Positions 35,137 through 39,663 of a stretch of DNA of 39,663 nucleotides are shown here, one piece after another. Source of the DNA: Pirellulales bacterium. GTDB lineage: Bacteria > Planctomycetota > Planctomycetia > Pirellulales > Lacipirellulaceae. The notes beneath the pieces were generated by a model. The model had not been told where the DNA came from. It saw only the letters and a list, made by a program, of their open reading frames with translations, and did no database searches. The stretch's first letter is position 1, and every line of letters begins with the position of its first letter. The stretch lies in assembly GCA_028279215.1 (NCBI GenBank), contig JANQOF010000051.1, forward strand, positions 1-39,663, read 5' to 3'. Made by a program: the position numbers and the translations under genes.

Positions 35137-35770
35137 CCGCTCGCTTCCCAAACTCATCTGGTACCGTCTCACGCAGTGGGTCATTGGCGGACTCGCACGG
35201 GTGTACTTTCGGTTTCGCCGCCGCGGCGTCGCCAACATGCCCGACAACGGCCCCGTAGTGCTGCTCGCGACACACCAGAGTTATCTCGACCCACTATTGA
35301 TCGGTTGCTTCATGCCGAGGCCGATTGGGTACTTGGCCCGCGACACCTTGTTTTCGGGTATCCTTGGTCCGCTAATTCGTGCGTACGACGCAATTCCGAT
35401 TGATCGTGAGGGTGGCGGATTGGCCGGCATTCGTGCGACGCTCAAGCGCATCAAGCAGGGCGACGCGGTGCTCATCTTTCCCGAGGGCACACGCAGCACC
35501 GACGGCAAGCTGCAACCACTCAAGCCGGGCTTTATCGCTCTTGTGCGTCGCGGCAACGCGAGCATCGTCCCACTGGGCATCGCCGGCACGTTCGAAGCGT
35601 GGCCCCGTGGGAAGAAGCTCCCCGCCCCCGTACGAATCAGCATGGTGTGCGGCGAATCGATCCCTCCCGAAGAGTTAGCCGGGCTGGACGATGAATCACT
35701 CTTGGCACTAGTGGCCGATAGGCTGGCTGAGTGTTTTGGCGAGGCGCGTGAGCTTGCCGGTTGTGACTAG
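35129..35770 (+). CDS. plsC: 1-acyl-sn-glycerol-3-phosphate acyltransferase
   Basis: PlsC transfers the second acyl chain to lysophosphatidic acid to make phosphatidic acid at the inner membrane. The 213-residue product has the catalytic HX4D motif in THQSYLDP (His49-Asp54), LARDTLFSG, AIPIDREGGGLAGIR, the substrate-binding FPEGTRS (117-123) and VPLGIAGTFEAWPRG. The N-terminus has a membrane-facing amphipathic segment. The ATG at 35129 lies inside the end of cmk, with an 8-nt overlap, and an upstream TTG at 35111 is less likely. The length is short but typical for small PlsC-like acyltransferases. Confidence 0.92.
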   Translation: MYNRSLPKLIWYRLTQWVIGGLARVYFRFRRRGVANMPDNGPVVLLATHQSYLDPLLIGCFMPRPIGYLARDTLFSGILGPLIRAYDAIPIDREGGGLAGIRATLKRIKQGDAVLIFPEGTRSTDGKLQPLKPGFIALVRRGNASIVPLGIAGTFEAWPRGKKLPAPVRISMVCGESIPPEELAGLDDESLLALVADRLAECFGEARELAGCD

Positions 35771-35843
35771 AATTAGGTGGTTGTCCTGCTGAGAGGCTGC
35801 AGGCAAGAAATTCAACTCCGCACATCACAGGGTGGTACACGAA

Positions 35844-36521
35844 ATGACTCGCATTTCTCAGGTAAGTGGCGTTGGACTGTTGGTAGTGTTTGGCTTTCCG
35901 CTCGCCGCGCACGCTGACGACTGGACGTCGATGTTCAATGGAAAGACGCTTGAAGGTTGGACTCAGAAAAACGGTACTGCCGCTTTCCGCGCGGAGGACA
36001 GCGCGATCGTCGGACAGACGCGATCGGGCAGTCCCAACTCGTTTCTATGCACGGCGGTCGAGTACGGCGACTTTGAACTGGAGTTTGAGACAAACGTCAA
36101 TACCGGTCTCAACTCGGGCGTGCAGATTCGCTCACAGACAGACAACAAACCTGGACACCACTCGATCTACAACACCGGACGGGTAAACGGGCCTCAGGTG
36201 GAAATAGAAGCAAGCGGTGACTCAGGAGCGGAGGCTGGGTACATCTACGGCGAAGCCACCGGCCGCGGTTGGCTCGTACCCGAGGAGAAGCGCATCCCAC
36301 ATAAGCACTTCAAAGACGGAGAGTGGAACCACTATCGCATTGTGGCCAGAGGTCCACGAATTCAGACCTGGATCAATGGCGAGCCCATCGCCGACATCAT
36401 CGACGAAGCGATCTACAAGACGCACCCGCGCGGATTCATCGGCCTTCAGGTTCACAGCATCGGCAAGAACCAGGGGCCTTACGAAGTGCGGTGGCGGAAC
36501 CTGCGGATTCGTGAGTTGTAG
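35844..36521 (+). CDS. Exported DUF1080 (3-keto-disaccharide hydrolase-type) protein
   Basis: The 225-residue product starts with a signal peptide (MTRISQVSGVGLLVVFGFPL, cleavage near AHA) and is a single DUF1080 concanavalin-like domain. Typical motifs are WTSMFNGKTLEGWTQKNG, LCTAVEYGDFELEFETNV, LNSGVQIRSQTDNKPGHHS, GPQVEIEASG, GWLVPEEKRI, EWNHYRIVARGPRIQTWING and FIGLQVHSIG. DUF1080 proteins are abundant in planctomycetes. They are tied to sugar metabolism, with a few shown to hydrolyse 3-keto-glycosides, but the substrate here is unknown. The ATG at 35844 has a weak GGTGG upstream; a GTG at 35832 is an alternative. It stands alone between plsC and ilvN. Confidence 0.9.
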   Translation: MTRISQVSGVGLLVVFGFPLAAHADDWTSMFNGKTLEGWTQKNGTAAFRAEDSAIVGQTRSGSPNSFLCTAVEYGDFELEFETNVNTGLNSGVQIRSQTDNKPGHHSIYNTGRVNGPQVEIEASGDSGAEAGYIYGEATGRGWLVPEEKRIPHKHFKDGEWNHYRIVARGPRIQTWINGEPIADIIDEAIYKTHPRGFIGLQVHSIGKNQGPYEVRWRNLRIREL

Positions 36522-36708
36522 AGGGCTATGGCCAACGGCAGTTTGCTGGGTGACGAACGGCTTGCACGAGGGGATCGCTAGTCGAACCTGGAGTATTCTT
36601 AGTCGGTCTTAACGGCGACCGCGCCCAGCTCTGCCGCCGGTTGCGGCTCACCCCCGCCCCAGATACACTCGTAGATTCGCCATATTTTCTCAAGTATGAG
36701 AGATTCCC

Positions 36709-37245
36709 ATGCGTCACGTTCTGTCTGCCGTTGTCCAAAACGTACCCGGTGTGCTGGCCCATGTGGCTGGGATGCTGGCGTCGCGGGGATACAACATCGA
36801 CAGCCTGGCGGTTGGCGAGACCGAAGACCCGCACCTGTCGCGAATGACCTTTGTGGTTGTTGGCGACGACAGCGTCCTTGAACAGGTTCGCAAGCAGCTT
36901 GAGAAGATCGTCACCGTGGTTCGCGTGAGCGATGTGAGCGCGAAGGACTTTGTCGAGCGCGACTTGATGCTGATCAAAGTCAGTGCCAAAGGCGATGACC
37001 GCACCGAGATTCGTGAGCTTACTAAGATTTTCCGCGGACGGATTGTCGACGTCTCGCCCGAGGAAGTGATTGTCGAAATCTCAGGACAGGAGCAAAAGGT
37101 CGAAGCGTTCATCGACCTGATGCGGCCGTTCGGCATCACTGAACTCGTGCGAACCGGCCGGATCGCGATGGTCCGCTCGATCGACCGCCCGATGCGCAGC
37201 GGCAACTTGACGCCTGCGGTTGGCACGATGAAGAAGGCGGAATAG
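36709..37245 (+). CDS. ilvN: Acetolactate synthase small (regulatory) subunit
   Basis: IlvN is the regulatory subunit of acetohydroxyacid synthase and confers valine feedback inhibition. The 178-residue protein has an N-terminal ACT domain (VVQNVPGVLAHVAGMLASRG YNIDSLAVG, spread over residues 8-38) and the ERDLMLIKVS linker. The C-terminal domain has FRGRIVDVSPEEVIVEISG and DLMRPFGITELVRTGRIAM. The length is that of the IlvH-type small subunit. ilvC follows after about 70 nt, so they probably form an operon. The catalytic subunit gene ilvB is not in the window. Confidence 0.96.
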   Translation: MRHVLSAVVQNVPGVLAHVAGMLASRGYNIDSLAVGETEDPHLSRMTFVVVGDDSVLEQVRKQLEKIVTVVRVSDVSAKDFVERDLMLIKVSAKGDDRTEIRELTKIFRGRIVDVSPEEVIVEISGQEQKVEAFIDLMRPFGITELVRTGRIAMVRSIDRPMRSGNLTPAVGTMKKAE

Positions 37246-38355
<1,110 letters not shown>

Positions 38356-38360
38356 TCTTC

Positions 38361-38388
38361 CGCGAATTACACGAATACCCGCGAATGA
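38361..38388. repeat. Short imperfect tandem repeat (CGAAT words)
   Basis: Three CGAAT words occur in 26 nt just after the ilvC stop (38363-38367, 38372-38376 and 38382-38386). From memory, similar words recur between genes in planctomycetes; this copy is small and its function is unknown. Confidence 0.35.
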
Positions 38389-38548
38389 TACTCGGCAACG
38401 GGAGCCAGTGCCTCCAAGTTTGGTGGACGCGGCGCACTTACGCTCGACACAAACTTGACCCTTCCGAACTCTCCCAAACTGATAGGCTGCGGCAATTCGC
38501 GACTATTCGCTTGATTAGCGGGAAACAAAGCAGAGCGAGCATTAGCCG

Positions 38549-39439
38549 GTGCAAGAAGCGATAGAAAAGGCCGACACGCTGATCGAAGCGATGGGCTGGA
38601 TCCGTCGGTTTCGCGACAGCATCACGGTCATCAAGCTCGGCGGCAGCGTTATGGAGGACGCCGACGCGCTGCGTCACCTGCTCGTCGACATCGTGTTCAT
38701 GGAGACGGTCGGCATGCGGCCGATCGTCGTGCATGGCGGCGGTGCGGCCATCTCGCGTGCGATGAGCGAGGCGAAGCTCGAACCAAAGTTCATTCAAGGG
38801 CGACGGTATACCGACCAGGCAACGCTCGAGATCGTCGAGCGGGTGCTCGCCGGAGAGGTGAACGAGATGGTCGCCGCCCGCATCGAAGAGTTCGGCGGTC
38901 GGGCGATGCCGCTCAATCCGACCGGCGAGACAGACAATAATGTCCTGTTCGGCGAGCGGATCACCGTCAGCAGTGACGACGGACAGGATGTCGACTTGGG
39001 CTTCGTCGGTCACGTGACACGCGTCGATCGCGACGCGCTCGACAACCTGTGCTACGCTGGGCAGGTTCCCGTGATCCCGTCTGTATGCCGCGCCGACGAC
39101 GGACAGTTGCTCAACGTCAACGCCGACACGGCCGCCATGGCCGTCGCGCAAGCGATGGGTGCCGAAAAACTGGTGTTCTTGAGCGATGTGAACGGCGTGC
39201 GTCTCAACAAAGACGATCCCGAGTCGCTCATCCACACCCTCACAGCCGACGCGGCAGATGAACTGATCAACAAAGGGATCATCGAGTCGGGCATGATCCC
39301 AAAAGTCGAAGCTTGCCTCGATACGCTGACCAAAGGCGTCAAGAAAGTACACATTATCGACGGGCTCCTGCGGCATAGCCTGCTCCTGGAGATCTACACC
39401 AACCGCGGCATTGGCACGGAGATTGTAACGGTGGTCTAG
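38549..39439 (+). CDS. argB: Acetylglutamate kinase
   Basis: ArgB phosphorylates N-acetylglutamate, the second step in arginine synthesis. The start is GTG at 38549. The 296-residue protein has [11 protein letters not shown] (nucleotide site), [65 protein letters not shown] and the metal/substrate residues in [12 protein letters not shown]. The N-terminal helix [20 protein letters not shown] is the extension that marks arginine-sensitive, hexameric enzymes, so feedback control by arginine is likely. argD begins 128 nt downstream, with an inverted repeat between. Confidence 0.95.
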   Translation: MQEAIEKADTLIEAMGWIRRFRDSITVIKLGGSVMEDADALRHLLVDIVFMETVGMRPIVVHGGGAAISRAMSEAKLEPKFIQGRRYTDQATLEIVERVLAGEVNEMVAARIEEFGGRAMPLNPTGETDNNVLFGERITVSSDDGQDVDLGFVGHVTRVDRDALDNLCYAGQVPVIPSVCRADDGQLLNVNADTAAMAVAQAMGAEKLVFLSDVNGVRLNKDDPESLIHTLTADAADELINKGIIESGMIPKVEACLDTLTKGVKKVHIIDGLLRHSLLLEIYTNRGIGTEIVTVV

Positions 39440-39447
39440 CGAATTTG

Positions 39448-39562
39448 GTGAACCGCTGATGAACGCTGATTGTCGCTTATGGCCTAAGTACTAAGCCTCG
39501 TTCAAGATACTGTCCGCACAACCAAATACGATCCTTCAAGTTCGCGTTCATCATCGGTTCAC
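39448..39562. repeat. 19-nt inverted repeat between argB and argD
   Basis: GTGAACCGCTGATGAACGC lies at about 39448-39467, and its reverse complement with one mismatch is at 39544-39562, so the arms enclose roughly 77 nt. The right arm ends 5 nt before the argD ATG. It may be a palindromic mobile or dispersed element, or a hairpin that controls argD translation. The pairing is clear; the role is inference. Confidence 0.7.
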
Positions 39563-39567
39563 TAGCC

Positions 39568-39663
39568 ATGCCTACGATGTCCCCCGACACAGAGCAGTTG
39601 TTCAGCCAGCACGTGGTGCCCAACTACGGGCGGTTTCCGGTATCGATCGAGCGCGGCGAAGGC
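39568..39663 (+). CDS. argD: Acetylornithine aminotransferase, N-terminal part
   Basis: Thirty-two codons are visible before the window ends. The product begins MPTMSPDTEQLFSQHVVPNY followed by GRFPVSIERGEG, the standard start of ArgD-type class III aminotransferases (VVPNYGR, then RGEG). ArgD converts N-acetylglutamate semialdehyde to N-acetylornithine with pyridoxal phosphate, two steps after ArgB. Placement after argB supports the assignment, although the PLP-binding site is outside the window. Either ATG (39568 or 39577) could start translation. Confidence 0.85.
   Translation, partial: MPTMSPDTEQLFSQHVVPNYGRFPVSIERGEG

Overview
The window looks like a chromosomal segment of a planctomycete, most likely of the Pirellulales. 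This is inferred from gene content: two PEP-CTERM exported proteins, a DUF1080 protein, a PilM operon with glycine-rich partners, an MnmA with an extra segment after its P-loop domain, and moderately high GC. No rRNA, tRNA or CRISPR array was seen.

Layout. (1) 1-2.4 kb is accessory DNA: a DDE transposase running off the left edge, a hairpin-rich non-coding stretch, and a DUF5946-like gene followed by an attC-like inverted repeat. (2) 2.7-8.0 kb mixes housekeeping genes with decay: a beta-helix gene with two compensating frameshifts, a hypothetical gene coupled to prfB, prfB with its programmed +1 frameshift, mnmA, a small exported-protein gene with an in-frame TGA, and a dead IS630-type transposase. 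(3) 8.5-17.4 kb carries two PEP-CTERM proteins, ldhA, a cupin gene, ffh with a broken duplicate of its M domain upstream, a 2-Cys peroxiredoxin, an exported FKBP isomerase and a secreted hypothetical protein. (4) 17.5-25.6 kb is a DNA-repair neighbourhood: an MrfA/YprA-like helicase, a frameshifted membrane gene, a YcxB-like membrane protein, an MrfB/YprB-like exonuclease and uvrA. (5) 25.6-31.6 kb is a three-gene minus-strand operon headed by a PilM-PilN fusion, with two membrane-anchored glycine-rich proteins; one carries a 12-base homopolymer. (6) 31.9-39.7 kb holds a large GH38/GH57-like protein, cmk-plsC (overlapping), a DUF1080 protein, ilvN-ilvC, argB and the start of argD.

Function. 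The most interesting linkage is mrfA, mrfB and uvrA within about 7.5 kb, which joins two excision systems known to act separately on DNA crosslinks and adducts in Bacillus. The pilM operon probably builds an inner-membrane platform of a type IV pilus or type II secretion-like machine. The right end is biosynthetic: branched-chain amino acids, arginine, CMP and phospholipid. Five genes or remnants are broken by frameshifts or nonsense codons, so either decay is common here or the assembly has residual indels. No wholly new multi-gene system could be demonstrated; the best candidates for new biology are the structured region at 1.3-1.85 kb, the Ffh M-domain duplicate, and the repair and pilM clusters.
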